Shown here: positions 5,712 through 14,103 of the stretch, one piece after another
How the letters are laid out: the number at the start of each line of letters is the position of its first letter
Position numbering within the stretch: the first letter of the stretch is position 1
NCBI GenBank assembly: GCA_964385465.1
Contig: CAYLPJ010000081.1
Location: 1 to 20,996 of the forward strand
Origin: CAYLPJ01 sp964385465
GTDB lineage: Bacteria > Planctomycetota > Phycisphaerae > SM23-33
DNA: 20,996 bases
Reading direction: 5' to 3'
Translations under genes and position numbers: made by a program
The notes under the pieces: model-generated
Database searches by the model: none
What the model saw: only the letters and a program-made list of their open reading frames with translations
What the model was told of the DNA's origin: nothing

Positions 5712-8700
5712 TCACCGACGGATCTCGTAGTAGTACGTCCTGTGCGTGCCGTCGATCCGCAGCGAGCCGTCGGGCGCCGGCTCGACGGTCCGCCCGGTGG
5801 GCACGCCGTAGGGGTCCAGGACGTTGACCGCCTCGGGGGCGGCGCCCTTGAGCCGCAGCGTCGCCTGCACGGGCTCCATCAGCAGCGGCGGGGCGCCGAA
5901 GTTCACCAGCTTCTCCCCCCCGTCGGCGTATTCCGTGCCCGTCTGCTTGTCGCGGGCCATGGCGGTGACCAGCACGCGGGCGCTGTCGGCCAGCGGGCGG
6001 TTGTCCAGCGGGGTCAGCAGGATCGAGACGAACGGCGTGTCCACCTCGACGGTCGCGCCGGGCAGGTCGAAGGCCTGCCCGCCGGCGCGGCCGATGACGG
6101 CCTGGGTCTTCTCCGAACGGAGCTGGACGACGCCGCGCCCGTAGTCCCAGACGAGCTGCCCCGTGGCCGAGCGGACGACCTTGGCGTCGCGGTCCCAGTA
6201 CTTCCCGAAATCGGCCCGGCGGCTCTTCCCGCCGTCGAAGCTCACGGTCACCCGTCCGATGGCGAGCGCCTCGGCCGGCGTGGCGAGGCTGCCCTTGAGC
6301 CGTTTGTCGTCCCACCCGCCGCCGGTGAAGTCCTGGCTCAGCGGGTCGATGCCGAGGAACAGGTCCTTCACGTCCAGCCGCCGCGCCGCGACCACCGGGC
6401 CCTCCTCGATGTGCCCGTGGTACAGCGCGAACGCCAGGGCCGGGAACTGCCCGATGTAGTGCGGCGTGTCGGTGACGTAGCTGCTGAGGTTCGGCCAGCC
6501 GTCGCCGATCCGCGTGCGTCCCTGGGCGAAGTGGTAGCTGGCGTCCCAGCCCTGGAGCCCGAAGCCGTAGAACGCCATCAGCGGCGCGGCCTCCAGCTTC
6601 CACTGGTTCGGCGGCTTCTGCGTCCACTCGGTGACGCAGAAGGGCTTGTCCTCGACCTGGTACATCCCCACCGCCAGGAGCTTTCCACCCGGCGTGGCCA
6701 TGTGCGACTCGTTGTTGACCTTGCCCTCGGCGATCGAATGCCCGCCGGCGCCCCCGCCCATGTAGTTGTGCCGGCTGATCATCCCGCAGGCGGTGTCGCA
6801 GTACAGGTTGGCCGGGTCGGCCGCGGCGCCCCCGGCCCGCCAGGCGGTGGTGATCGTCACCGCCTTGTAGCCGATCTCCCGCAGCTCCTTCTCCCGCCGC
6901 TCGTAGAAGCCGCGCTGGAGCTCGGTGAGGAAGCGGACGTAGTCCCCCGCGCGCCGCCTCATGCCCCGGAACTCGTTGCCCGGGCCCTCGCCCTGGAGGT
7001 GGTAGGCGCCCATGATCTCCAGCTCGCCGGCGTCCCAGTCGTCCCGCGGGCGCAGGCGCCCCCAGGCCTTCTTCACCGCGGCCTGCGAGCCGTACTGCTC
7101 CTTGACCCACGACGCCCAGCGCCGGCGGAACCGTTTGGAATGCAGCGGGTACTCCTTGGGGTTGCGGTAGGAGTTCAGCGGGTGGTGGAAGAACACGCAG
7201 TCCTCGTTGTGGACCTCCACCACCGCCAGGGCCGGGTCGTCCACGTACCGCAGGCCGGTGTAGGGGTTCTTGTGAGTCAGCAGGACCTTGAGGTAGCGGA
7301 GCTGGAGGTCCTGGAGCTCCCGCTCGACGTTGACCAGCCCGGAGGTCTTGCGCAGCTCGCTGTTGCGCCCGGCGCGGGGCAGCTCGGCCAGCAGCTCGGC
7401 GGGATAGCCGTCCCCGGGCCCGATCAGCAGCGGGTAGAAGACCGACCAGGTCATGTAGATGCCCTGCTTCTTGAGCTGGGCGAACCAGTAGTCGAACGCG
7501 TCGATCCGCTCGGGGTCGAGCCTGCCGTCCCGCAGCGGGCCCACCTCCCCGAAGACCGGGTGCTGGCGGACCATGTTGATCCCGTGCTTGCGGAGGTAGC
7601 GGGCGCGGTGGGCCATCTGCTCCCGCGTGAACTTGCCGTACCGCAGGTTGCCCACGCAGCCCCAGAACCGCACCTTCTCGCCCGAGCCGGCGAACGTCAG
7701 GTCCTTGCCCGCCGCCTGAACGAAACCGTGCCTGCCCGCCGGGGCCTCGACGTACCGCGACATGTCGATCACCGACTTCGGCGAGAAGGCGTCGTCGTCG
7801 GTGATGACTTCGAACCACTCGTCCGGCTCGGCCGGCCCGAGCGCGCCGGCCTCGACGGGCTTGTTGGCGCCGGAGGGCACGAAGGGCACGCGGGTGAAGA
7901 CGAAGCAGTCCACCCCGCCGTGGTTTCGGGTTCCGCTGTGGAAGCGGAACGTGATCCGGTGGCTGCCCTTGTCCAGCTCGAACCTGCCCACCTTCACCCA
8001 CGCCAGCGAGCGGTGGTCGGGCTTCTCGGAGATCATGTACGAGCCCCGCCGGTCGGCGAAGCTCATCTCGGTCATCTCCCCGCCGTCGAGGGCGTAGGAG
8101 ACCTTCGCCGCGGCCGGGTTGCCCCGCCACCACAGCGTGTACGTGTCGGCCACCTCGACGTCGAAGCGGTAGGTCGCCTCGCCGGGCTCGCGGGCGTAAT
8201 GGCTCAGCCACTCCTTGCCGCTCATCCCGTCCTTCTTGACCCGGTCGTACCAGCCGTGGCGCCTGGTGGACTTCTCGTCGGGGTTCTCGCCCTCGATCCA
8301 GATCGCCTTGTCGGGCCCGACGGTCTTCTCCCGCCCGCCCCCGGGCTTGCGCGCGCCGCTGGGCACGAAGCCCGTGTCGTCGAAGACAAAGCAGTCCACC
8401 CCGCCGTGGTTGCTGATCTTGCTGTGGAAGCGGAACGTCACCGTGTTCTCGCCCTCTCGAAGCGTCACGCGGCCGACCTTCACCCACGCCAGCGAGCGGT
8501 GGTCCGGCTTGTCGGAGATCATGTACTCCCCGCGCTTGTCGGAGGGGTCCATCTCCACGAACTCCCCGCCGTTCAGCGACCACGAGACCGCCGACCGCGA
8601 CGTGTTGCCCCGCCACCAGAACGTGTACTCGCCCCCCGCCGGGGCCGTGAAGCGGTACGTCGCCTCCCCCGCCTTCGAGCCGTGGTAGTGGCTCAGCCAC

Positions 8701-8867
8701 TCCTTGCCGCTCATCCCGTCCTTCTTGACCCGGTCGTACCAGCCGTGGCGGTGGGTGGTCTTGCTGTCGGGGTTCTCGCCCTCGATCCAGATCGTCGCGG
8801 CCGGCGCGGCCGCGGCGGCGGCCAGCACGGCGGCGAGCATCGTTCGAGCCATCGTTCGCGTGATCAT
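5712..8867 (-). CDS. Secreted clan GH-A glycoside hydrolase with two N-terminal CBM-like modules
   Basis: A 1051-aa exported hydrolase. A signal peptide (about 1-24, Ala-rich after MARTMLAAV) is followed by two tandem beta-sandwich modules, each starting IWIEGENPD (about 25-170 and 188-335). They resemble carbohydrate-binding modules of the CBM35/CBM6 kind. A TIM-barrel catalytic domain (about 350-800) follows, and then C-terminal beta-rich domains. Clan GH-A catalytic residues are visible: the acid/base in VEVHNED at E555 and the nucleophile in VTEW at E747. WWRG and GGVDCFVF recur in both modules. The start at 8867 has GGAAAGG upstream at proper spacing; M7 is an alternative. It is divergent from the ADP-ribosylglycohydrolase-type gene. 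The family number and substrate (galactoside, mannan or glucan) cannot be settled by eye. Confidence 0.85.
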   Translation of the reverse strand: MITRTMARTMLAAVLAAAAAAPAATIWIEGENPDSKTTHRHGWYDRVKKDGMSGKEWLSHYHGSKAGEATYRFTAPAGGEYTFWWRGNTSRSAVSWSLNGGEFVEMDPSDKRGEYMISDKPDHRSLAWVKVGRVTLREGENTVTFRFHSKISNHGGVDCFVFDDTGFVPSGARKPGGGREKTVGPDKAIWIEGENPDEKSTRRHGWYDRVKKDGMSGKEWLSHYAREPGEATYRFDVEVADTYTLWWRGNPAAAKVSYALDGGEMTEMSFADRRGSYMISEKPDHRSLAWVKVGRFELDKGSHRITFRFHSGTRNHGGVDCFVFTRVPFVPSGANKPVEAGALGPAEPDEWFEVITDDDAFSPKSVIDMSRYVEAPAGRHGFVQAAGKDLTFAGSGEKVRFWGCVGNLRYGKFTREQMAHRARYLRKHGINMVRQHPVFGEVGPLRDGRLDPERIDAFDYWFAQLKKQGIYMTWSVFYPLLIGPGDGYPAELLAELPRAGRNSELRKTSGLVNVERELQDLQLRYLKVLLTHKNPYTGLRYVDDPALAVVEVHNEDCVFFHHPLNSYRNPKEYPLHSKRFRRRWASWVKEQYGSQAAVKKAWGRLRPRDDWDAGELEIMGAYHLQGEGPGNEFRGMRRRAGDYVRFLTELQRGFYERREKELREIGYKAVTITTAWRAGGAAADPANLYCDTACGMISRHNYMGGGAGGHSIAEGKVNNESHMATPGGKLLAVGMYQVEDKPFCVTEWTQKPPNQWKLEAAPLMAFYGFGLQGWDASYHFAQGRTRIGDGWPNLSSYVTDTPHYIGQFPALAFALYHGHIEEGPVVAARRLDVKDLFLGIDPLSQDFTGGGWDDKRLKGSLATPAEALAIGRVTVSFDGGKSRRADFGKYWDRDAKVVRSATGQLVWDYGRGVVQLRSEKTQAVIGRAGGQAFDLPGATVEVDTPFVSILLTPLDNRPLADSARVLVTAMARDKQTGTEYADGGEKLVNFGAPPLLMEPVQATLRLKGAAPEAVNVLDPYGVPTGRTVEPAPDGSLRIDGTHRTYYYEIRR
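8200..8261 (-). repeat. Intragenic direct repeat, copy in module 2
   Basis: 62 bases identical to 8689-8750 (offset 489 bp, that is 163 codons). It encodes the RHGWYDRVKKDGMSGKEW part of the second carbohydrate-binding-like module. The surrounding module sequence is less conserved, so identity here is unusually high. Confidence 0.9.
8689..8750 (-). repeat. Intragenic direct repeat, copy in module 1
   Basis: Identical to 8200-8261; it encodes the same peptide in the first module of the large hydrolase. It reflects a recent module duplication or gene conversion between the modules. Confidence 0.9.
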
Positions 8868-9082
8868 GTCAGCACTGCCTTTCCGTTGTGGAGTGTCCGG
8901 GTTTGTATGAACGATCCTACCGCGGCGGCGTATCGCGGGAAAGCACGGGGCCGGCGCCGGGCGTCGGCGTGCGAGGCGGCGCCCCGCGGCCGGGACGGGC
9001 CGGGGGGCAGAGGCGCGCGTTTGCTCTGGCCCGCGGCGGGCGGTGCGTATAGGCTATCGGCGCCGCCAAGAGGAGAGACAGC

Positions 9083-10807
9083 ATGTTCGCACGCACGTTG
9101 GCGTTGGCGTCGCTGGTGGTCGTCGCGGCCTCTGCGGCCGGTGCGGGGCCGAAGCTCCGCCGCCTGCCGGTCGCCGAGTACGTCGACCGCATGAAGGCCG
9201 GCTGGGTCGGCCAGATGGCCGGCGTCGGCTGGGGCGGGCCGACGGAGTTCAAGGTCCGCGGCCGGATCATGGACGCCTCGCAAGTGCCCCGGTGGCATCC
9301 CGGGCGGGTGAACCAGTTCGGCCAGGACGACATCTACGTCGAGATGACCTTCCTGCGGACGCTGGAGGTCCACGGGCTGGACTGCTCGATCCGCCAGGCG
9401 GGGATCGACTTCGCCAACAGCGGCTATCGGCTGTGGCACGCCAACCGCGCCGGGCGGGACAACCTCCGCAAGGGCATCGCCCCGCCGGACAGCGGGCACC
9501 CGCGGTTCAACAAGCACGCCGACGACATCGACTACCAGATCGAGGCCGACTACTCCGGGCTGATCGCCCCGGGGATGGGCAACCTCGCCGTCCGCCTCGG
9601 CGAGCGGTTCGGGCGGCTGATGAACTACGGCGACGGGCTCTACGCCGGGCAGTTCGTCGGGGCCATGTACGCCGAGGCGTTCTTCGAGTCCGACCCCGCC
9701 GCGATCGCACGGAAGGCCCTGGCCTACATCCCCGCCGAGAGCCAGTACGCCGGGATGGTCCGCGACGTGCTCGAGTGGCATGGCACCAACCCCGGGGACT
9801 GGCAGGCGACGTGGAAGCTCGTCGAGGCCAGGTACCACCGCGACCCGGAGTACACCCACGGCCTGTGCAGCAAGCCCGGCGGCGAGGGCGCCTACAGCAT
9901 CGATGCCAAGCTCAACGGCGCGTACATCCTGATCGGCCTGCTCTACGGGGACGGCGACATGGACAAGACCATCGTCATCTCCACCCGCTGCGGGCAGGAC
10001 AGCGACTGCAACCCCTCCAACGCCGCGGGTGTCCTCGCGACGACGATCGGCTTCGAGAAGCTCCCGGACCGCTACACGTCGGCCATCGACCCGAAGGGCA
10101 GGTTCAGCCACACGCCGTACACGTTCCCCAAGCTCATCGACGTCTGCCGCAAGCTCGCCCGCCAGGCCGTCCTCGACGCCGGCGGGGAGATCGACGCCCC
10201 CGGCAGCGACCGCGAGGCGCTGCTCATCCCCGCCGCCAAGCCCGAGCCGACCGCCCTGGAACGCTCGTGGGAGCCCGGGCCCATCGCCGACAGCCGCTTC
10301 ACCCCCGCCGAGCGGGCGCAGATCAAGCCCCCCCCGGACGAGCCGCAACGCCGGGCGGGCCGGGCCGTCTCCAAGGCCGACATCTCCGACGCGGTGGCGA
10401 AGTTCGCGCCCGGCTGGGAGGTCTCCGACTGCGGCTCGGACATGGAACCGGGCCTGCGGGGCGAATGGGGCGGGCGGAAGGGCGTGCTGGTCACCCACCC
10501 GATGGGCACCGACACGCCGTGCGTGCTCGGCCGCAAGCTCGCCGTCCCCGCCGAGGGCAAGGCGGTGCTGGAGTTGGAGGTCGCCCACGACCCGCGCGGG
10601 GACTGGACGCTGGAGATCAAGATCGACGGCACGCGGGTGATGCGCAAGAAGATCGCCAAGGCCACCGTCCCCGGCGGGTGGGCGACGCTGGGCATCGACC
10701 TGTCGGCCTGGGCGGGCAGGACGGTGACCGTCGAGCTGCTCAACCACGCCGACGGGTGGCAGTACGAGGCGGCGTACTGGGACCGCATCGACGTCGTGAC
10801 GGACTGA
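9083..10807 (+). CDS. Secreted ADP-ribosylglycohydrolase-family protein with C-terminal beta-sandwich
   Basis: A 574-aa protein of the ADP-ribosylglycohydrolase (ARH/DraG) fold, whose characterised members cleave ADP-ribose from proteins or related glycosides using two magnesium ions. An N-terminal signal peptide (about 1-21) implies export, which is unusual for a DraG-type enzyme and makes a glycan-related substrate possible. The core spans about residues 28-385. Metal-ligand-like pairs are D82-D83 in GQDDIY and D306-x-D308 with N310 in GQDSDCN, followed by the family's NAAGVLATTIG helix. Residues 445-572 look like a jelly-roll module (GDWTLEIKIDG, TVELLNHADGW). AGAGGAGAG lies just upstream of the ATG. 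It is divergent from the large hydrolase and co-oriented with the ABC genes. Family placement is good; the substrate is unknown. Confidence 0.82.
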   Translation: MFARTLALASLVVVAASAAGAGPKLRRLPVAEYVDRMKAGWVGQMAGVGWGGPTEFKVRGRIMDASQVPRWHPGRVNQFGQDDIYVEMTFLRTLEVHGLDCSIRQAGIDFANSGYRLWHANRAGRDNLRKGIAPPDSGHPRFNKHADDIDYQIEADYSGLIAPGMGNLAVRLGERFGRLMNYGDGLYAGQFVGAMYAEAFFESDPAAIARKALAYIPAESQYAGMVRDVLEWHGTNPGDWQATWKLVEARYHRDPEYTHGLCSKPGGEGAYSIDAKLNGAYILIGLLYGDGDMDKTIVISTRCGQDSDCNPSNAAGVLATTIGFEKLPDRYTSAIDPKGRFSHTPYTFPKLIDVCRKLARQAVLDAGGEIDAPGSDREALLIPAAKPEPTALERSWEPGPIADSRFTPAERAQIKPPPDEPQRRAGRAVSKADISDAVAKFAPGWEVSDCGSDMEPGLRGEWGGRKGVLVTHPMGTDTPCVLGRKLAVPAEGKAVLELEVAHDPRGDWTLEIKIDGTRVMRKKIAKATVPGGWATLGIDLSAWAGRTVTVELLNHADGWQYEAAYWDRIDVVTD

Positions 10808-10872
10808 GCGGCCCCCGGTAGGGCATGGTGTGCGTTCCTGCCGGTCCCCGGCCCAGGAACCGCAACGAACGT
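10806..10872 (-). repeat. Dispersed intergenic repeat, copy A
   Basis: Read on the minus strand, this sequence carries ACGTTCG-T-TGCGG, then a 24-base block identical to 19153-19176, then a GGCCGCT end, in the same order as copy B at 19054-19199. It starts at the stop codon of the ADP-ribosylglycohydrolase-type gene. It looks like a small dispersed repeat used as a 3' element. Confidence 0.65.
10834..10860. terminator. Hairpin downstream of the ADP-ribosylglycohydrolase-type gene
   Basis: GTTCCTG (10834-10840) pairs with CAGGAAC (10854-10860), with an inner CCGG/CCGG stem and a 2-base bulge. It lies 27 bp after the stop at 10807, without a T-run. It is part of dispersed repeat copy A. Confidence 0.5.
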
Positions 10873-10921
10873 AGTTGAGACCGCGTGGACCCCGCCGGCA
10901 AGGCGGCGGAAGGAGACAACG

Positions 10922-11878
10922 ATGACGCGAACGCTTTCGATCTGCATCGTGGCGACGGCGGCGGTTCTGGCCGGCTGCGGCGACGGCGGCGGGGCCGGCG
11001 AGGGCGGCGACGCCAACGGCCCGCCGCGGGTGGCGCTGGTGATGAAATCGCTGGCCAACGAGTTCTTCAAGACGATGGAGGACGGCGCCCGCGCCCACCA
11101 GCAGGCGTCCGGCGGGGCCTACGAGCTGATCTGCAACGGCATCAAGGACGAGCAGGACGTCGCCCGGCAGATCGCCATCGTCGAGCAGATGATCGCGCGG
11201 AACGTCCGCGCGGTGGTCATCGCCCCGGCGGACTCCAAGGCCCTCGTGCCCGTCTGCAAGCAGGCCGCCGACGCCGGCATCGTCGTGGTCAACATCGACA
11301 ACAAGCTCGACGACGGCGCCCTCGCCGAGAAGGGCCTCCGCGTGCCCTTCGTCGGGCCCGACAACCGCGCCGGGGCGCGCCGGGCCGGCGAGTACCTCGC
11401 CAGGCGGCTGAAGGGCGGCGACGAGGTCGCCATCGTCGAGGGCAGGCCCAACGCCTTCAACGGCATCCAGCGGAAGCTCGGCTTCGAGGACGCGATGAAC
11501 GCCGCCGGGGCGACGATCGTCTCCTCCCAGAGCGGCTACTGGGAGACCGAGCCGGCCCGGAAGGTCGTCGGCGGGATCATCACCCAGCACCCCGGGCTCG
11601 ACGCCGTCCTCTGCGCCAACGACAGCATGGCCCTCGGGGCGGTCTCGGCCCTCAAGGCGGCGGGCAGGCTCGGCGACGTGCACGTCGTCGGCTACGACAA
11701 CATCTCCGCCGTCCGCGAGTTGATGAAGGAAGGGCGCGTCCTCTGCACCGTCGACCAGCACGCCGACAGGATCGCGGTCTACGGCATCGAGTACGCCCTG
11801 GAAATCCTCGCCGGAAACGCCGCCCCAAACGACCGCCAGACGCCCGTCGAGCTGGTCACCGCCGAGGACGTCAAGTAA
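10922..11878 (+). CDS. Sugar ABC transporter substrate-binding lipoprotein, RbsB type
   Basis: A 318-aa periplasmic-binding-protein type 1 lipoprotein that would capture a sugar or polyol for import. The signal peptide ends in a clear lipobox LAGC with C19. The mature protein starts after a Gly/Asp-rich linker with VALVMKSLANEFFKTMEDGA, the typical first strand and helix of ribose-binding proteins. It continues with VVIAPADSKAL, VNIDNK, VPFVGPDNRAG, AVLCANDSMALGA and VVGYDN, all in the expected order. A strong AAGGAGA lies upstream of the ATG. The stop is followed at once by the permease start. The ligand is unknown; ribose, galactose or inositol are options for the family. Confidence 0.9.
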   Translation: MTRTLSICIVATAAVLAGCGDGGGAGEGGDANGPPRVALVMKSLANEFFKTMEDGARAHQQASGGAYELICNGIKDEQDVARQIAIVEQMIARNVRAVVIAPADSKALVPVCKQAADAGIVVVNIDNKLDDGALAEKGLRVPFVGPDNRAGARRAGEYLARRLKGGDEVAIVEGRPNAFNGIQRKLGFEDAMNAAGATIVSSQSGYWETEPARKVVGGIITQHPGLDAVLCANDSMALGAVSALKAAGRLGDVHVVGYDNISAVRELMKEGRVLCTVDQHADRIAVYGIEYALEILAGNAAPNDRQTPVELVTAEDVK

Positions 11879-12886
11879 GTGCCCCCCCCGCCGCCAGAGG
11901 ACCTCCCCGCCGCCGATACGCCGCGACGCACCCGCCGCCCCGCCGGGCTGCCCCCCGGCTGGGCCGAGGTGCTCGCGATGGCGGGCGTCCTCGCGGGGCT
12001 CATCGCCACCTTCGGGATGCTGACCGACTACTTCCTCACGGCGACCACGTTCCACATGATCGCCTCGGCCGTGCCCGACGCCGCCATCGCCGCGGTGGGC
12101 ATGACCTTCGTGATCATCGTCGCCGGGATCGACCTGTCGGTCGGCTCGGTGCTGGGCCTCGGCGGGGCCGTGCTCGGCGTGGCGGTCGTCGGCTGGGGCT
12201 GGCCCGTCCCGGCCGCGGTGGCGGCCTGCCTGGGAGTCGGCCTGGCCTGCGGGCTGGCCAACGGGCTGGTCTCGACGGTCTGGCGCGTGCCCTCCTTCAT
12301 CGTCACCCTGGGCATGCTCGAGATGGCGCGCGGCGCGGCGATGAGCGTGCTGGACTCCCGCACGGCGTACATCGGCTCGGCCATCGAGCCGATCGCCGAC
12401 GCCCGCCTCGCCGGGCTGCCCGTGCCCTTCCTGGCCGCCCTCGGGGTGGTCGCGGCCGGGCAGTTCGTGCTGACGCGGACGGTCTTCGGCCGACACGTTC
12501 TGGCGGTGGGCAGCAGCCCGGAGACGGCCCGCCTGTGCGGGGTTCATGTCGGGCGGGTGAAGGTCGCGGTGTTCGCCCTGTGCGGGCTGCTGGCGGCGTT
12601 GGCGGGGGTGATGCAGGTCTCGCGGGCGGCCTCGGCGAACCCCAACGCGGGGACGGGCTTCGAGCTGGAGATCATCGCGGCGGTGGTGATCGGGGGCACC
12701 AGCCTGATGGGCGGGCGGGGCAGCGTGGTGCGGAGCTTCTTCGGCGTGCTGATCATCGCCGTCCTCGGCGCCGGCCTGGCGCAGGTCGGCGCCAGCGAGC
12801 CCACCAAGCGACTGATCACCGGCGGGGTGATCGTCGCCGCCGTCGTGCTGGACAGCGTGCGGCGGCGCTTCGGCGGCGCGCGGTAG
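11879..12886 (+). CDS. Sugar ABC transporter permease, RbsC type
   Basis: A 335-aa inner-membrane permease of the ribose/xylose/galactose type. It starts at GTG 11879, directly after the TAA of the binding-protein gene, so translation is coupled. The Pro-rich first 30 residues are cytoplasmic. Hydrophobic segments follow, with the family signature VGMTFVIIVAGIDLSVGS and the late loop GFELEIIAAVVIGGTSLMGG. Its length is near that of RbsC. An ATP-binding subunit (RbsA) is required for function, but none is encoded in this window: the next gene is convergent. The ATPase is therefore presumably shared or encoded elsewhere. Confidence 0.9.
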   Translation: MPPPPPEDLPAADTPRRTRRPAGLPPGWAEVLAMAGVLAGLIATFGMLTDYFLTATTFHMIASAVPDAAIAAVGMTFVIIVAGIDLSVGSVLGLGGAVLGVAVVGWGWPVPAAVAACLGVGLACGLANGLVSTVWRVPSFIVTLGMLEMARGAAMSVLDSRTAYIGSAIEPIADARLAGLPVPFLAALGVVAAGQFVLTRTVFGRHVLAVGSSPETARLCGVHVGRVKVAVFALCGLLAALAGVMQVSRAASANPNAGTGFELEIIAAVVIGGTSLMGGRGSVVRSFFGVLIIAVLGAGLAQVGASEPTKRLITGGVIVAAVVLDSVRRRFGGAR

Positions 12887-12918
12887 TCCCGGCCGGCGGG
12901 GCGGCGACGGGCGCGATC

Positions 12919-13037
12919 AACGGCGGTATTCGGTATTCGTTATTGGGCAAGAGCTTACGTGGATGCCGGGGCGTGCGCGCGGCCGCAGACACGGAGATCC
13001 GGCCAATACCCGGTACCCGATAACCCATGCCGCCGTT
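12919..13037. repeat. Inverted-repeat intergenic element between permease and PEP-CTERM gene
   Basis: AACGGCGG at 12919-12926 and CCGCCGTT at 13030-13037 are perfect terminal inverted repeats of a stretch of about 119 bp. The inner parts also match in inverted orientation: repeated GGTATTCG-like units followed by TTATTGG on the left pair with GGGTATCGGGTACC-like units followed by TATTGG on the right. It carries no gene. It could be a small non-autonomous element or a large imperfect hairpin. Confidence 0.55.
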
Positions 13038-13058
13038 CAACGCACCCGCGCGAAGAAC

Positions 13059-13089
13059 GGGCCGTCGGCTCGCGGGGAGCCGACGGCCC
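13059..13089 (-). terminator. Strong hairpin after PEP-CTERM gene 1
   Basis: A perfect 13-bp stem (13059-13071 with 13077-13089) and a 5-base loop lie 32 bp beyond the stop of the PEP-CTERM gene at 13121. It also faces the converging permease gene, so it may act in both directions. Confidence 0.7.
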
Positions 13090-13120
13090 GTCGGGTGCTT
13101 CTATGCGGCCTGAATGGGGA

Positions 13121-13762
13121 TCAGGCTTCCTTCCGGCGGCGGCGGATCAGCACGCCCAGAGCGCCGAGGCCGAGAACGGCCATCGTCGCCGGCTCGGGGG
13201 CCGAGTACGTATCGAACACGATCTGGTCGATGTACGCGCCCGGCTCGAGAAAAACGCTCACAAGCTCCCAGTCCGGGTTCGGTTCCATGTACCGGCCCTG
13301 GTGGTGGTAGTACCAGCCATTGGCCAGAGGTTCGGTCGTGGTGCCCGTGATGTCGCTCTGCGGATCGCTGGTGATGACCGGGCAGTCCGGCGTGGTGGTC
13401 ACGATCTGGATCCAGATCTCCTTCCACGGCTCCTGGTCGATGCAGTTGGGCAACTCGAAGTCCACGGACTCCACGCTGCTGCCGTTGTTGACGATCACGC
13501 CGGCGCGGCCTTCGTAGTCCGTCTCCCACATGACATCCGCACTGCTGCTGCCCACCGGCTCGATCGGGCCGCCGAGGCCCTGGCCGTAGCAGTTGGCGTC
13601 CCATTCACAGGCCGGCTGGGCCTGGTTGTTCCACTCCGGGAACGTCCACTCGGCGTAGACCGTGCCGGGCCAGTCGCGCCACTCGGGCGGGTTCAGGTCG
13701 TCCGCCACGGCCGTGCCGGCCGCCAGACTCAGGATCATCGCTATGCCAAGTATCTTCTTCAT
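13121..13762 (-). CDS. PEP-CTERM exported protein 1
   Basis: A 213-aa secreted protein with a C-terminal sorting signal processed by exosortase in known systems. It has an N-terminal signal peptide (MKKILGIAMILSLAAGTAVA, 1-20) and ends in APEPATMAVLGLGALGVLIRRRRKEA: the PEP motif, a transmembrane helix and an Arg-rich tail. The middle is rich in Trp, Pro, Asp and Asn (PEWRDWPGTVYAEW, PEWNNQ, KEIWIQIVT) and resembles the neighbouring PEP-CTERM proteins, so the three are paralogs. The Shine-Dalgarno GGAGG is well placed. The gene follows a leader of about 335 nt that is shared with PEP-CTERM gene 2. A 63-codon open frame in that leader ends in an ATGA overlap with this start. The function of the ectodomain is unknown. 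Confidence 0.88.
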   Translation of the reverse strand: MKKILGIAMILSLAAGTAVADDLNPPEWRDWPGTVYAEWTFPEWNNQAQPACEWDANCYGQGLGGPIEPVGSSSADVMWETDYEGRAGVIVNNGSSVESVDFELPNCIDQEPWKEIWIQIVTTTPDCPVITSDPQSDITGTTTEPLANGWYYHHQGRYMEPNPDWELVSVFLEPGAYIDQIVFDTYSAPEPATMAVLGLGALGVLIRRRRKEA

Positions 13763-14097
13763 TGTGTTCTTGCCTCCAGATGGTCTCTCGGGTCCTCGGT
13801 TCTACTGACCCTCGTTGTCGTTTGTGTTTGCTCGGATTCGCTCTGACCTACGTCACATGCAGGTGGGTCGGTTTTGAAACGGAGCGAGCCCTCGCGACGA
13901 CCCGGCCGCGAGGCCCTTGCGATACGAAGGAATGTGTCCTCTTTCTGCATCGCCTCCTTTCCCTAGCTGCCTGGCTGTCCTGGTTCTCAACAAAACCATC
14001 GCCGAACACGGGTTGAGCGAACCCGATGCGCCCGACACCCCGGCCAAGCCGGGCCTGTCGAGACCTCCTGGTGGCAGGCTTGAGCATCGCCTCCACG
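13763..14097 (-). promoter_or_regulatory. Long conserved 5' leader of PEP-CTERM gene 1
   Basis: Transcription from the TTGGTG-N17-TATAAG promoter would give a leader of about 335 nt. It shares ordered blocks with the leader of PEP-CTERM gene 2: GGAGG-xx-ATGCTCA-x-GCCT near the 5' end, a GGGTTCGCTC-x-ACCC hairpin (here stem 14009-14014 with 14020-14025), CAGCCAGG, AAAGGAGGC, AAAGAGGACA, TGACGTA-xx-TCAGAGC and CGAGGACCCGA. It also contains two short frames starting GGAGGCG-ATG. This could be a cis-acting RNA element or a leader-peptide region; I do not recognise a known riboswitch class. Confidence 0.6.
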
Positions 14098-14103
14098 TAT
14101 CCC

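Noticed and set aside
7752..8910. Three plus-strand frames containing repeated MPLIPSFLTRSYQPW or similar peptides
   Set aside because: They are the antisense reading of the duplicated module segment in the large hydrolase, not genes.
5052..9194. Very long plus-strand open frame (1380 codons) across the large hydrolase
   Set aside because: It is antisense to the supported GH-A gene. Its composition (low complexity in Arg, Pro, Ala, Val) is that of a GC-rich shadow frame, with no domains.
8864..12547. Very long minus-strand open frame (1227 codons) over the ADP-ribosylglycohydrolase-type and ABC genes
   Set aside because: It is antisense to three well-supported genes and shows only the reversed GC-rich pattern.
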